From Alphaproteobacteria bacterium UBA3760 (GTDB lineage Bacteria > Pseudomonadota > Alphaproteobacteria > Rs-D84), in NCBI GenBank assembly GCA_002371155.1, contig DFGC01000005.1:74046-138045 (forward strand): 64,000 nt of DNA. The letters are read 5' to 3'. The notes under the pieces were generated by a model. That model worked only from the letters and a program-made list of their open reading frames with translations, did not search any database and was not told where the DNA came from. Shown here piece after piece: positions 7,671-17,077 of the stretch. Position 1 is the stretch's first letter. Every line of letters starts with the position of its first letter. A program made the translations under genes and the position numbers.

Positions 7671-8792
7671 ATGAAAAAAATTGCTTTTTGTTTGCGCGAT
7701 ATGCAGTTGGGCGGTGTGGAATCTGTATTGTGTCGAACATTGGAATATTTGTCGAATGATAAAAATTTTGATATAACCGTTGTTTGTTTTGTTGATGTGT
7801 CGGAACCGGTGTATTGTGATTGGTTTCGTGCGCATCCAAATATAAAACGAATCGTTTTATATCCATCAAAAAATTTTGGAACAAAAATGCCGCGATTTTT
7901 TCTGTGGCGTGTTGTAAAACATTTTTGTCGTGATGTATATCGTTTCGTGCGGCGGTATTTCGTTGTGCATCATTTGGCAAGTTTTGATACGATTATTGAT
8001 TGGCATGATTTTGGTTTTGCCAAAGAGTTCAAGAAAATAAAAAATGTTAAAAAAATTGCGTGGTTTCACAGTTCGATTTCTGTGTTCCAAAAACGCAATT
8101 TTTCCCAGAATCTATGCGTATACGACAAAATTGTTGTTTTGACTGATGATTGTGTAAATTTTTTAAGAAAACAAAATCCGAATTATGCGGATAAATTTAT
8201 TCGTGTTTATAATCCAATTGATGTTTTGCGTATTCGTGATATGGCAATTGGTGGGGCGATTGTTGATGGGGATTATTTTTGCTGTGTTTCACGAATGGCG
8301 TATGATAAAGATATAAAAACCGTGTTGGATGCGTTTGATTTGTTTTATAAAAATCATAAAAATGTAAAAATGGTTTTTGTTGGTGGTGGTGATAAATTAT
8401 CTGTGTTCCAAAAATATGCGAATAAATTAAAATCTGCACAAAATATATTATTTGTTGGGGCGCAGAAAAATCCGTATGTTTATATGGCGTATGCGGTGGC
8501 AAATGTTTTGTCCAGTTATGGTGAAGGATTGCCAACGGTTTTATTAGAGGCGCAGGTTTTGGGTGTGTTAAACATTTCGTCAAATTGCAAATGCGGGCCG
8601 CGTGAAATTTTGATGGACGGTACGGTGGGAATGTTGTTTCAACCGGGTGATGCGGTTGAATTGGCAAAATGCATGGCGGATGTGTATGATAAAAATGTTG
8701 ATGTCGATACAATGCGTGATACAGCGACGCGTGGATTGGTGCGATTCGATTCGGATATAATTATGAATCAAATTAAATCCCTGATTTCTTAA
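7671..8792 (+). CDS. Family 4 glycosyltransferase
   Basis: This 373-residue GT-B enzyme has an N-terminal glycine-rich start (FCLRDMQLGGVESVLCRTLEYL). The C-terminal Rossmann domain contains YVSRMAYDKDIKTVLDAF-like sequence and the EGLPTVLLE motif (E-x7-E) that binds the nucleotide sugar. It is the third gene of the plus-strand run. Its 3' end overlaps the 3' end of the convergent gene 8773-9609 by 20 bases. Confidence 0.92.
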   Translation: MKKIAFCLRDMQLGGVESVLCRTLEYLSNDKNFDITVVCFVDVSEPVYCDWFRAHPNIKRIVLYPSKNFGTKMPRFFLWRVVKHFCRDVYRFVRRYFVVHHLASFDTIIDWHDFGFAKEFKKIKNVKKIAWFHSSISVFQKRNFSQNLCVYDKIVVLTDDCVNFLRKQNPNYADKFIRVYNPIDVLRIRDMAIGGAIVDGDYFCCVSRMAYDKDIKTVLDAFDLFYKNHKNVKMVFVGGGDKLSVFQKYANKLKSAQNILFVGAQKNPYVYMAYAVANVLSSYGEGLPTVLLEAQVLGVLNISSNCKCGPREILMDGTVGMLFQPGDAVELAKCMADVYDKNVDVDTMRDTATRGLVRFDSDIIMNQIKSLIS

Positions 8793-9609
8793 ATCGTGGT
8801 GGTATTTTGACAACGCGTTTTAATCCCAACATACCCGGTTTATCCAATGCGTAAATTGGACGGAAAATTTGTTGCATATTGCGTGCAATGCGCAGCCATT
8901 TTTCGGTGTGCGGGACAGAATTGCTGACCGCATTTATTGTGCCATTGCCGCGTCGACGCAGGTGGTTTAACCAATCGGCACCACGGGCGGCAGCTTTTGT
9001 TTCCAGCATTTTCAAATCGATTGCGCCAAAATGTAATAAATACAAATTTTTATCAATGTGGAAATTTTTACCACGGATACTGTGGAAACCACTGCCCCAG
9101 GGATGCGTGGTTGTTTTTACAACCGGTTTTGTATATCGTGTGGATAACAATGCAAATTCCCGTTGTTCCAAAAATGGTGCGTTTGTGTCCAGTTCCGATT
9201 CGCAATTTATGTTTTGTCCGATATCCAATCCCAATCCCGATAGTGATGTTTTTATTTTTTTACCGGATAAATATTCGCGTAATGTTTTTTTTGTGTTTGG
9301 GTCAACGATTAAAAACTCATCCGAATCGCATCCGATAACAATGTCATATGTTTTTAATAATTCGTTTGCCAATTCTGATAATTTTCCAATGCGGTATTTA
9401 TCGCCAGCGGTGCGCGACATGTTTTTATGTTCTAATTTTGTTATGTGTGCGTTGCCGGCATTTTTTGGGGTCGTTTGGTCGGTACCGTCCAAAATTATAT
9501 ATAAATTTTCAGTTCCAAATTGTTTGCCGTAATATGCAATCCAACGGTTCAGGAAAAATTCATCGTCGCGTGCCATGGTTATTGCTGCAATTTTTTTTGT
9601 TTTTTTCAT
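8773..9609 (-). CDS. Glycosyltransferase family 2-like protein (Glyco_tranf_2_4 / GT92-like)
   Basis: This 278-residue protein starts with IAAITMARDDEFFLNRWIAYY, typical of the Glyco_tranf_2_4 group, in which the first strand is followed by an N-E/D and a long helix. IVIGCDSDEFLIVD near residue 95 supplies the metal-binding D-S-D, and HFGAIDL lies near residue 195. It is transcribed with 9606-10457, overlapping its stop by 4 bases (ATGA). Donor and acceptor are unknown. Confidence 0.85.
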   Translation of the reverse strand: MKKTKKIAAITMARDDEFFLNRWIAYYGKQFGTENLYIILDGTDQTTPKNAGNAHITKLEHKNMSRTAGDKYRIGKLSELANELLKTYDIVIGCDSDEFLIVDPNTKKTLREYLSGKKIKTSLSGLGLDIGQNINCESELDTNAPFLEQREFALLSTRYTKPVVKTTTHPWGSGFHSIRGKNFHIDKNLYLLHFGAIDLKMLETKAAARGADWLNHLRRRGNGTINAVSNSVPHTEKWLRIARNMQQIFRPIYALDKPGMLGLKRVVKIPPRFKKSGI

Positions 9610-10457
9610 TGTTTTGTTCCCTGTATTTTTTTAATCGCATATTTAATTCCGCGGGTTATTTCACTGAATGGATTTGATGTCAAAAGCCATGATATGTATT
9701 TCGCGCTATACGCATGATTTGCAGCACATAGAACGATTTTTGCCGTCGCGTTATCACAGTGTTTTAATACATAATTTAATTGGTATCCGATTGCGCCATT
9801 GTGTCGTGTAAATGACATCTTTTTGATAAATGGACATCCCATGCGGAATAATTTTTTGGGTTTGTTATAAACACTGCGTCCACGGCATACAAATGGGCAA
9901 TACCATGTGCCGCCGTGTTCTTCCAATATATCGGTAAATTTATTTTCGTATAATACCGTGATTAAATATTTGTGCGGTTGTTGTTTGACCGACATAATAA
10001 ATTCATCAAACCAATCAGATAAAAATACAGATTTTCGCATGCCTATAAACCACGATTGAATATGGCGATAATGTGTGTGGCGACTTTCCACCATGCCAAA
10101 TGCGTCTGTGTTTTTTGATTCCATTTGTTCCAATATTGGTTTTAATTCGTGTAATGGACCATATACCGAATCGTTTGCCATATAAACAAAATCGTATTCA
10201 GGTAATATTTTATGTTGTTTTGCATATTGGTATGCGCGTTTATATGAGCCAAAATCATATTCGCCGTGGCGATGCCCCATGCGCGCGATTGTATAGTGAT
10301 TTACCTTGTTCAATTCGGAATCTGTGCAATCAGAATCCATACATAAAATAACATCGCCCAATTTTGCCAATTCGCGAATATAAAATATCAATGCGTCATC
10401 CAATATGCCGTCGGCGGCATATCCAGCAAATAGAAAAAGTCGTTTAGTATTGGACAT
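9606..10457 (-). CDS. Rhamnan synthesis protein F (RgpF) family protein
   Basis: This 283-residue protein matches the RgpF family: RLFLFAGYAADGILDD at the N-terminus, MGHRHGEYDFGSYKRAYQYA near residue 65, YDFVYMANDSVYGPL near residue 90 and a Trp/Tyr-rich segment around MVESRHTHYRHIQSWF. RgpF-family proteins act in rhamnose-containing or related cell-wall and LPS polysaccharides. The family does not prove rhamnose here, because no dTDP-rhamnose genes are in the window. It shares an ATGA overlap with the downstream glycosyltransferase and is divergent from 10521-11723. Confidence 0.87.
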   Translation of the reverse strand: MSNTKRLFLFAGYAADGILDDALIFYIRELAKLGDVILCMDSDCTDSELNKVNHYTIARMGHRHGEYDFGSYKRAYQYAKQHKILPEYDFVYMANDSVYGPLHELKPILEQMESKNTDAFGMVESRHTHYRHIQSWFIGMRKSVFLSDWFDEFIMSVKQQPHKYLITVLYENKFTDILEEHGGTWYCPFVCRGRSVYNKPKKLFRMGCPFIKKMSFTRHNGAIGYQLNYVLKHCDNATAKIVLCAANHAYSAKYISWLLTSNPFSEITRGIKYAIKKIQGTKQ

Positions 10458-10520
10458 GTGTTTTATATATAATTATAATATACTATGTTTATAAAGCATT
10501 TGCAACTATAAGGATTTTTT

Positions 10521-11723
10521 ATGTGGTATAAAATGTTTGCAGATAAGGATTTTGAACGGTATTTTGAAAAATCAATATCGCGTCAGTATATGCGTGATAC
10601 ATATGTTGAAAGTTATTCGCATGGGATTATCGTAAATGAACATCGGCATGGTTTTGGTGTGTTCGATGAAAATTTTCGATTCGTAAAATCGTCGCGTCAA
10701 ATGCGTAAAAATAATGGTCAATTTGTGCCAAAATTTAATCATAAAAATATTCGCTATATGGATGTGGACGCGGTGTTCGTGGGAAATGTGTTTCCACAAT
10801 TTGGTCATTTTTTATTGGAACATATGAACAGGGCATATGTGGCATTGGATAAAAAATATAAAAATGCTAAATTCGTTTTGGTAAATAACAAAGATGTTGA
10901 ACCGGTGCCAAATTATATGTTTGAATTGCTGGAATTATTGGGTGTGGCGCGCGAAAATATTTTGATATTAAATGAAACGACTCAGTTTCGTCGCGTATAT
11001 GTCCCGGTTCAGGGTTTTAATATACCGGTGTATTCGTCGGCGGCGTTTGGAAAAACCTATGATGCGATTGCGGCGGCGGTAAAACAACCAAAACAGATTT
11101 ATGAAAAAATTTATGTGTCGCGTATGGCAATGCAATCGCGTCGCACATTTGGCGAGGGCGTTGTTCAGAAAATATTTGAAAAAAATGGATATAAAATAAT
11201 TTGTCCGGAAACTTTGCCATTGACCGAACAAATTGCGTTGGTAAAAAATGCGCGTGTGTTGGCGGGGTGTGCGGGAACTGCGTTGCATTTGGCTTTATTT
11301 ATGGCACCGGGTGGTGTGGTTGTGCAAATTAAACGCAACGCCCGGGCAAAATGTAATGCCGATATTCAGAATTTAATAAATGATACAAAACGATTGAATG
11401 GGATTTTTATATCGGGTTCGGTCGAAGAAAAACCAACAGACCATTGTTCATCTGTGCCACAAATTATTGGGGTAAATCGGCATATGCGTGATTTTTTTGA
11501 TGCATATGGTTTTCGTTATGATGAAAAAGATTTGCGTCGGGACGCAGATGATTTCGCAGAATATAAACGTGAATTGGCGGAATATAATAAAAAATATGGT
11601 GGCGTTGGATTAAATGATATTAAACATTTTATTATTCATTGGTCATCATGTTTTGTGCCGGGGCGTGAAAGACGCGGAAATTTCCGTCGATGGTTGAAAA
11701 GAAAATTAAATTATGAAGGTTAA
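10521..11723 (+). CDS. Family 61 (DUF563) glycosyltransferase
   Basis: This 400-residue protein has the GT61 pattern: FPQFGHFLLEHMNRAY near residue 95, KIYVSRMAMQSRRTFGE near residue 200 and ARVLAGCAGTALHLALFMAPG near residue 250. GT61 members transfer sugars in bacterial polysaccharide synthesis, and eukaryotic relatives transfer xylose or GlcNAc. AAGGA precedes the ATG. It ends the glycosyltransferase block and shares a bidirectional terminator with typA. Confidence 0.88.
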   Translation: MWYKMFADKDFERYFEKSISRQYMRDTYVESYSHGIIVNEHRHGFGVFDENFRFVKSSRQMRKNNGQFVPKFNHKNIRYMDVDAVFVGNVFPQFGHFLLEHMNRAYVALDKKYKNAKFVLVNNKDVEPVPNYMFELLELLGVARENILILNETTQFRRVYVPVQGFNIPVYSSAAFGKTYDAIAAAVKQPKQIYEKIYVSRMAMQSRRTFGEGVVQKIFEKNGYKIICPETLPLTEQIALVKNARVLAGCAGTALHLALFMAPGGVVVQIKRNARAKCNADIQNLINDTKRLNGIFISGSVEEKPTDHCSSVPQIIGVNRHMRDFFDAYGFRYDEKDLRRDADDFAEYKRELAEYNKKYGGVGLNDIKHFIIHWSSCFVPGRERRGNFRRWLKRKLNYEG

Positions 11724-11757
11724 AAAATATGCCAGAATTTTCTGGCATGTTTTTTGT
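11722..11757. terminator. Bidirectional terminator between GT61 gene and typA
   Basis: A symmetric stem ATGCCAGA / TCTGGCAT (11729-11748) is flanked by A runs on the left and T runs on the right, so it can terminate both convergent genes. Confidence 0.85.
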
Positions 11758-11783
11758 CTATACGCATGGTTTCTGCATATTTT

Positions 11784-13631
11784 TTAATCAACGCTTTCGG
11801 CGAAACGATATGCTTTTTTGCGTTTGCCACTGTCCAATTCTTTTTTGCGCAGGCGAATCGTGGCTGGGGTGACCTCGACCAATTCATCGTCTTGGATATA
11901 CGACAGGGCTTCTTCTAATGATATTTTGCGCGGTGGTGCCAAGAATAATTTTTCATCGGCCGTTACCGAACGAACATTGGTCAATTGTTTTCCGCGAACT
12001 GGGTTGACCTCGATATCATTTTCTTTGCTGTGTTCACCGACAATCATACCGGAATAAACTTCCGTTTGGGGGCCGACAAACAAAACACCGCGTGGTTCCA
12101 AATTGTGCAGGGCGTATGTTGTTGTTTGGCCAGATTCCATAGATACCAAAACCCCGGGACGATATTGTGTGATTGGACCACGATATAAATCGTATTTATC
12201 AAACACGCGATTCATAATTCCGGTGCCACGTGTATCTGTGCGGAATTCAGATAAATAACCAATCAGTCCACGCGATGGTGCAGAAAACACAATGCGCGTT
12301 TTGCCAATGCCGGATGGTTTCATTTCGGTAATGGTTGCCTTGCGCTTGGTCATTTTTTCAATAACAACGCCGCTGAATTCATCGTCCACATCGATAACGA
12401 CTTCTTCGATTGGTTCTGTTTTTTCGCCGTTTTCATTTTGGTGCATGATAACACGCGGGCGGCTGACCGATAATTCGAATCCTTCGCGACGCATTGTTTC
12501 AATTAAAATCCCCAGTTGTAATTCGCCACGACCGGAAACCTCGAAAGCCTCGTTATTTGCGCTTTGTGTGACTTTCAGTGCGATGTTTGTTTCGGCTTCG
12601 CGGAATAATCTTTCGCCAATCATACGGGATGTCAGTTTTTTACCAGATTTACCCGCCAATGGCGATGTATTCACAAAGAATGTCATGGTCAGGGTTGGTG
12701 GGTCAATTGGAATCGCCGGAATTGGTGTCGTGACAGACGGGTCACACAATGTGTCCGCAACGGTTGCCTTGCTGAACCCAGCCAACACGACAATGTCGCC
12801 CGCAGATGCCGCGTCGCGCGATATTTTTTGTATGCCGGCATGTTCAATGATTTTTGTGATTTTTGCAGTTTCAATCAGTTCGCCCGCCATATTGATTGCC
12901 TTGACGGTTTGACCGACGCGCACCGTTCCCGATTCGATTTTTCCGGTTAAAATGCGTCCGACATAGGGGTCGGCCTCTAATGTTGTTGCCAACATGGTAA
13001 ATGGTGCGTCAATCGCGCAGCGCGTGCCGTTGCAATCAGGTGCCGGCACATGGTCAACAATCAATTGGAACAATGGTTTCAAATCTTTGTTGGGATTATT
13101 TATTTCACTTAAATCGCGTACCGCCCAACCATCGCGGCCAACCGCATACAGGTATGGAAAATCCAGTTGCGCGTCCGTTGCGCCCAATTTATCGAACAAG
13201 TCAAATGTTTCGGTCAGGACTTCTTCGGGGCGGGCGTCGCTGCGGTCAATTTTGTTTATGCAAACAATCGGGCGTAATCCCAGTTTTAATGCCTTGGACA
13301 GCACAAATTTTGTTTGGGGCAGGGGGCCTTCGGCACTGTCAACCAATAAAACAACGCCATCGACCATGGACAAAATGCGTTCAACTTCGCCCCCGAAATC
13401 GGCGTGGCCCGGGGTGTCAACAATGTTGATTTTGTATTCGCCCCATTGGATAGATGTTGGCTTTGCAGAAATTGTGATTCCGCGTTCGCGTTCGATGTCG
13501 CCACTGTCCATGACGCGGTCTTCGACGCGTTCATTTTCGCGGAAAGTTCCCGCCTGTTTTAACATATTATCGACCAAGGTGGTTTTGCCATGGTCAACGT
13601 GTGCGATAATTGCGATGTTGCGAATTTTCAT
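11784..13631 (-). CDS. typA: Ribosome-associated GTPase TypA/BipA
   Basis: At 615 residues this is full length. G1 is AHVDHGKTT (residues 10-18), G3 DTPGHADFGGEV and G4 NKID. The EF-G-like domains II, III and V follow, and the C-terminal BipA domain contains VRSVTADEKLFLAPPR. TypA binds the 70S ribosome and supports 50S assembly and stress or low-temperature growth. It is monocistronic between a bidirectional terminator and the divergent gene at 13796. Confidence 0.97.
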   Translation of the reverse strand: MKIRNIAIIAHVDHGKTTLVDNMLKQAGTFRENERVEDRVMDSGDIERERGITISAKPTSIQWGEYKINIVDTPGHADFGGEVERILSMVDGVVLLVDSAEGPLPQTKFVLSKALKLGLRPIVCINKIDRSDARPEEVLTETFDLFDKLGATDAQLDFPYLYAVGRDGWAVRDLSEINNPNKDLKPLFQLIVDHVPAPDCNGTRCAIDAPFTMLATTLEADPYVGRILTGKIESGTVRVGQTVKAINMAGELIETAKITKIIEHAGIQKISRDAASAGDIVVLAGFSKATVADTLCDPSVTTPIPAIPIDPPTLTMTFFVNTSPLAGKSGKKLTSRMIGERLFREAETNIALKVTQSANNEAFEVSGRGELQLGILIETMRREGFELSVSRPRVIMHQNENGEKTEPIEEVVIDVDDEFSGVVIEKMTKRKATITEMKPSGIGKTRIVFSAPSRGLIGYLSEFRTDTRGTGIMNRVFDKYDLYRGPITQYRPGVLVSMESGQTTTYALHNLEPRGVLFVGPQTEVYSGMIVGEHSKENDIEVNPVRGKQLTNVRSVTADEKLFLAPPRKISLEEALSYIQDDELVEVTPATIRLRKKELDSGKRKKAYRFAESVD

Positions 13632-13743
13632 ATGTTTATTCCTATTTTTTTGTAATAAGTGTATAGATTATACTATATTTTTGGATTTTCAACAAATTAT
13701 ATGTATTTTTTATATACTTTTTATATATTTGTGCAAAACAGTC

Positions 13744-13771
13744 TTGACAATAGTGAAATTTTGTCTATAAT
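13744..13771 (+). promoter_or_regulatory. Consensus sigma-70 promoter
   Basis: A perfect -35 TTGACA (13744-13749) and a perfect -10 TATAAT (13766-13771) are separated by 16 bases. Transcription should start near 13778. It is the closest match to consensus that I found in the window. Confidence 0.85.
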
Positions 13772-13795
13772 ATAGATGTAAAAAGGAAAAACAAA

Positions 13796-14170
13796 ATGAA
13801 AAAAGAACCATTTGATTATAATTTTGATTCAGAATATGTTGATACCGTTGCAGAATATACTTTGCGGTCATTGTATCGGCATGCGTTGGTCAGAACGGCT
13901 GTCTTGGGGCGTTCGTATGATGCGCGTAAAAATTTGTCGATTGTTCGTCAAATGGTAAAAAATCCAAATATGGTAAAAAATGTAGATTTTGGCAAGGTTT
14001 TTAATAAATTGTTTGGTGAAAATGTGGCTGGGTATTCGTCTTTATATTTGTATAAAAAATATTTGGGAGACCATAGAAATGAATTTTATAAACAAATTGA
14101 CGCAAGTCATTTTGTGAAATCTGCGCCGATGATTGCACGCATTCGCGCACGCAGTTTAATTGGGCGATAA
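13796..14170 (+). CDS. Small protein of unknown function
   Basis: A 124-residue, basic, apparently all-helical protein with no signal peptide or membrane segment (start MKKEPFDYNFDSEYVD). I recognise no family. An AAAAGGAAAAA ribosome binding site and a consensus promoter directly upstream suggest high expression. The next gene follows after 17 bases and encodes another basic helical unknown, so the two form a small operon closed by a terminator at 14762. The two may be distant paralogues: both have an aromatic-rich helical core with (K)N-P-(N/D) turns, but I could not make a firm alignment. Confidence 0.7.
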   Translation: MKKEPFDYNFDSEYVDTVAEYTLRSLYRHALVRTAVLGRSYDARKNLSIVRQMVKNPNMVKNVDFGKVFNKLFGENVAGYSSLYLYKKYLGDHRNEFYKQIDASHFVKSAPMIARIRARSLIGR

Positions 14171-14187
14171 ATTAAAAGGAGAATGAT

Positions 14188-14745
14188 ATGAAACCAGATA
14201 TGAAAATTGTTATAAAAAATGCTTTTGCAGATGCGTATGTGGTTGCAAAATTTAATGCAAAGAAAAATTTTCAGAAAAATGTAAAAAATGGCAATAAATG
14301 GAATGTGGCGCGTGCGTTGGTTGCGTTAAATGATGTTGCGCAAAATCCGGATAAATATTTTTCGCCGGAAAATACATATGGTGCATGGAAACAACGCGCC
14401 CGTGAATATGCAGCAAATCATCCAGAAACGGTAAAAGAATATAACGAAAAATATGTTTACGATCTTGCCATGGGATGTATTGTTAAACAACCGTATAGCA
14501 TAGTTTTTGATAAAATATATCCTGTGATTCATGATTATTTTGGATATGGTGATGCCGATTATATGGGTTTTTGTGGCGCGGTTCAAAATTATTATTATCA
14601 TAAGATTTTTAATACGAGACCATATGAACCGACGATATTTGATTTTGCGGAAAAAATGTCAAAACGTGCCAAAATTGTTAAACAAAAAAATCCGGTAAAG
14701 CGTGCGGTTATGCATTGGTGGGCGGGTAATAAGAGACAATATTAA
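14188..14745 (+). CDS. Protein of unknown function
   Basis: A 185-residue basic protein, rich in Tyr, Lys and Asn and apparently cytoplasmic and helical. Notable stretches are NVARALVALNDVAQNPDKYF near residue 45 and a Tyr-rich segment (AVQNYYYHKIF) near residue 130. AAAAGGAGA precedes the ATG. It is co-transcribed with 13796-14170 from a consensus promoter and ends at a bidirectional terminator. I do not recognise it and assign no function. Confidence 0.7.
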   Translation: MKPDMKIVIKNAFADAYVVAKFNAKKNFQKNVKNGNKWNVARALVALNDVAQNPDKYFSPENTYGAWKQRAREYAANHPETVKEYNEKYVYDLAMGCIVKQPYSIVFDKIYPVIHDYFGYGDADYMGFCGAVQNYYYHKIFNTRPYEPTIFDFAEKMSKRAKIVKQKNPVKRAVMHWWAGNKRQY

Positions 14746-14761
14746 ATAATTTTATGTGTGT

Positions 14762-14789
14762 AAAAAACTCCCGTTTGGGAGTTTTTTTT
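14762..14789. terminator. Bidirectional terminator
   Basis: ACTCCC-GTTT-GGGAGT is flanked by six A on the left and eight T on the right. It serves 14188-14745 and the convergent serS. Confidence 0.9.
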
Positions 14790-14817
14790 GTGCTATGATT
14801 TTTGGTGATGCGAACCG

Positions 14818-16098
14818 TCAGTGTTTTCCACCGATTTTTGTGCGCCCCCCCATCAGTGGTTGCAGGCATTTTGGAATATTTACCGAACCATCCGCGTTTT
14901 GATGATTTTCGATAACCGGTACCAATGCGCGTGGCAGGGCGATTCCGGTGTTATTTAATGTTGCAACAAATTTTACTTCGTTTGTGCCGTTTTCGCGAAA
15001 ACGCGTATTTGTGCGGCGTGCCTGGAATGTGCCGATTGACGAACATGAACCCAATTCGCGATATGTGGATTCGGACGGGAACCAAGCCTCGACATCGTTC
15101 ATTTTAACCTTGTTAAATCCCATGTCGCCAGTTGAATTTGCAATCACGCGGTATGGTAATTCTAAATCCGCCATAATGTCGCACAGGTTGTTTAACAATA
15201 ATTCATGCATTTCGTCCGATTGTTCCGGTTTGCAGAATATGTATTGTTCGACCTTGTTAAATTGGTGGAATCGCACCAGTCCGCGTGTGTCGCGACCGGC
15301 GGCGCCGGCCTCGCGCCGGAAACATGGGGAAAATCCCGCATATTTTATTGGCAATGCAGATTCGGGTAAAATTTCATCTGCGTGTAATGAATTTAATATT
15401 ATTTCCGCCGTTCCCGCCAAACAACGGTCTGTGCCGGTTAGCATAAATACATCATCGTTCATGATGTTCAAATCGGAACCCATAAAATGTCCGGCATTAA
15501 ATATCGTTTGTGGTTTTGTAATAGATGGACATTCGATGAATGTGAATCCGCGTGAAATCAATTTTTGTATCACATATGTTTCAATTGCCAATTCTAATTC
15601 GGCGGCTTCGCCCACCAGGCAATATGTGCGTGTCCCGCAAATGTTTGCAATTTTTTCAGGCATCCACCAATTATTCATATCCAATAAATCCCACTGGGCA
15701 CGGGGGGTAAAATCAAATTTGCGTGGGGTACCAACACGGCGGATTTCAATGTTCGCCGAATCATCATTGCCAATTGGTGCCGATTCGTCCGGGATTTGTG
15801 GAACACGATGCATCAAATCGTTTAATTTATCCTCTTGCGATGCCAATTCAGCCATGTCGTTGGCGATTTCGTCAGATATTTCTTTGCTGCGTTTAATAAG
15901 TGGTGCCTTGTCAGATGCGGTTGGAATTTCGCGTGAAATTTTATTTTTTTCAGCCGTCATCGTTTGCGTGATTGTTTTCAATTCACGAACACGCGCGTCC
16001 GTCAATAATAATTCATCAACCACATCAGGAAAATTTTTTACACGACATGCGTTTTTCACGATGTCTGGATTTTCACGAATAAATTTTATATCCAACAT
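14818..16098 (-). CDS. serS: Seryl-tRNA synthetase
   Basis: The 426-residue class II synthetase charges tRNA-Ser. The N-terminal coiled-coil arm (residues ~30-100) is rich in charged helices. The catalytic core has motif 2 CFRREAGAAGRDTRGLVRFHQF and motif 3 near GIALPRALVPVIENHQ. It lies one base downstream of trxB and so is in the same transcript. Confidence 0.97.
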   Translation of the reverse strand: MLDIKFIRENPDIVKNACRVKNFPDVVDELLLTDARVRELKTITQTMTAEKNKISREIPTASDKAPLIKRSKEISDEIANDMAELASQEDKLNDLMHRVPQIPDESAPIGNDDSANIEIRRVGTPRKFDFTPRAQWDLLDMNNWWMPEKIANICGTRTYCLVGEAAELELAIETYVIQKLISRGFTFIECPSITKPQTIFNAGHFMGSDLNIMNDDVFMLTGTDRCLAGTAEIILNSLHADEILPESALPIKYAGFSPCFRREAGAAGRDTRGLVRFHQFNKVEQYIFCKPEQSDEMHELLLNNLCDIMADLELPYRVIANSTGDMGFNKVKMNDVEAWFPSESTYRELGSCSSIGTFQARRTNTRFRENGTNEVKFVATLNNTGIALPRALVPVIENHQNADGSVNIPKCLQPLMGGRTKIGGKH

Positions 16099-16099
16099 T

Positions 16100-17005
16100 T
16101 TATTTATCCTTTGTATTTATATATGCAATCGCGTCAATGGCGGCACTGCATCCGGTGCCGACGGCGGTTGCAACCTGCATTTTAATACCGCTGTGTTCGT
16201 CGCCCGCAACAAACATTCCGCGGGGTAATGCCGATGGTGCAATGCGTCCCATGTCGTCGCGTGAAATCTGTTCTGTTAAATAATCGGTGTTGGCCTCGTG
16301 CCCGATGGCGACAAAAACACCGTCGCAAATAATTTCACGGCCGTCGGTGGTTGTGGCAACCAATTCACCGTCGGGCGTGTCGTCGCGTTTGCGAATAGAT
16401 TTCAATTCGGTGTCAAACACCGGTGTTATTTTTTTATTCGCCATGACGCGGTCGCGAATTATAGCCTCGGCCCGGGTGAATGATGGTTTGCGATAAATAA
16501 TTTTTACATCGTCCGCCAAATCCGCCAAATACAGGGCGTCGTTCAATGCCGCGTTGCCACCGCCGATGACCAATACGCGTTTGCCTGAATAGAAAAATCC
16601 GTCGCATGTTGCGCAATATGACACACCATGACCCATCAATTCACGCGCACCATCAATTTCCAATTTTCTGGGGCGGGCCCCCGTCGCCATAATCACCGCC
16701 GAACATGTATATGTTTGACCGTTGTCGCATATGACATCATATTTATAATTGTCGTCCCATTTTATATTGGTCGCCGATGCATAGGCAATTTCGGCGCCGA
16801 AACGGGTTGCCTGGGCCAGGGTCGATTGAATCCAATCCATGCCAGAACCGGTGTATCCGGGGAAATTTTCTAAATTTGCAATTTCCGCCGTTTGACCGCC
16901 AATCGTATCGCCCGCGATTATCAAAGTTTTTTTATTTGCCCGTGCCGCATAAATTGCCGCCGTCAATCCAGCGGGACCCGAACCCAATATTATAATGTCA
17001 TACAT
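16100..17005 (-). CDS. trxB: Thioredoxin reductase
   Basis: This 301-residue FAD/NADPH enzyme reduces thioredoxin. The N-terminal FAD site is GSGPAGLTAAIYAAR (residues 8-22), the redox pair is CATCDG near residue 133, the NADPH site is VIGGGNAALNDALYLA, and the C-terminal GMFVAGD is the second FAD motif. AAGGATAAAAAATG gives a good ribosome binding site. It precedes serS by one base. The partner trxA is separate, at 48537-48854. Confidence 0.96.
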   Translation of the reverse strand: MYDIIILGSGPAGLTAAIYAARANKKTLIIAGDTIGGQTAEIANLENFPGYTGSGMDWIQSTLAQATRFGAEIAYASATNIKWDDNYKYDVICDNGQTYTCSAVIMATGARPRKLEIDGARELMGHGVSYCATCDGFFYSGKRVLVIGGGNAALNDALYLADLADDVKIIYRKPSFTRAEAIIRDRVMANKKITPVFDTELKSIRKRDDTPDGELVATTTDGREIICDGVFVAIGHEANTDYLTEQISRDDMGRIAPSALPRGMFVAGDEHSGIKMQVATAVGTGCSAAIDAIAYINTKDK

Positions 17006-17039
17006 TTTTTATCCTTGATTTCCTTTATATATCTTGGTC

Positions 17040-17068
17040 AGCATAGCATAGCGGTCAAAATAGTGCAA
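17040..17068 (-). promoter_or_regulatory. Promoter for trxB-serS
   Basis: Read on the minus strand: -35 TTGCAC (17068-17063), 17-base spacer, -10 TATGCT (17045-17040). The predicted start is near 17033, about 28 bases before the trxB ATG. Confidence 0.55.
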
Positions 17069-17077
17069 CCGATTAAA

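Noticed and set aside
12292..13770. Plus-strand frames of 206 and 258 residues
   Set aside because: Antisense shadows of typA.
14948..16228. 426-residue plus-strand open frame
   Set aside because: It lies entirely antisense to serS and the end of trxB, has no ribosome site and shows no protein family. It is a shadow of codon bias.
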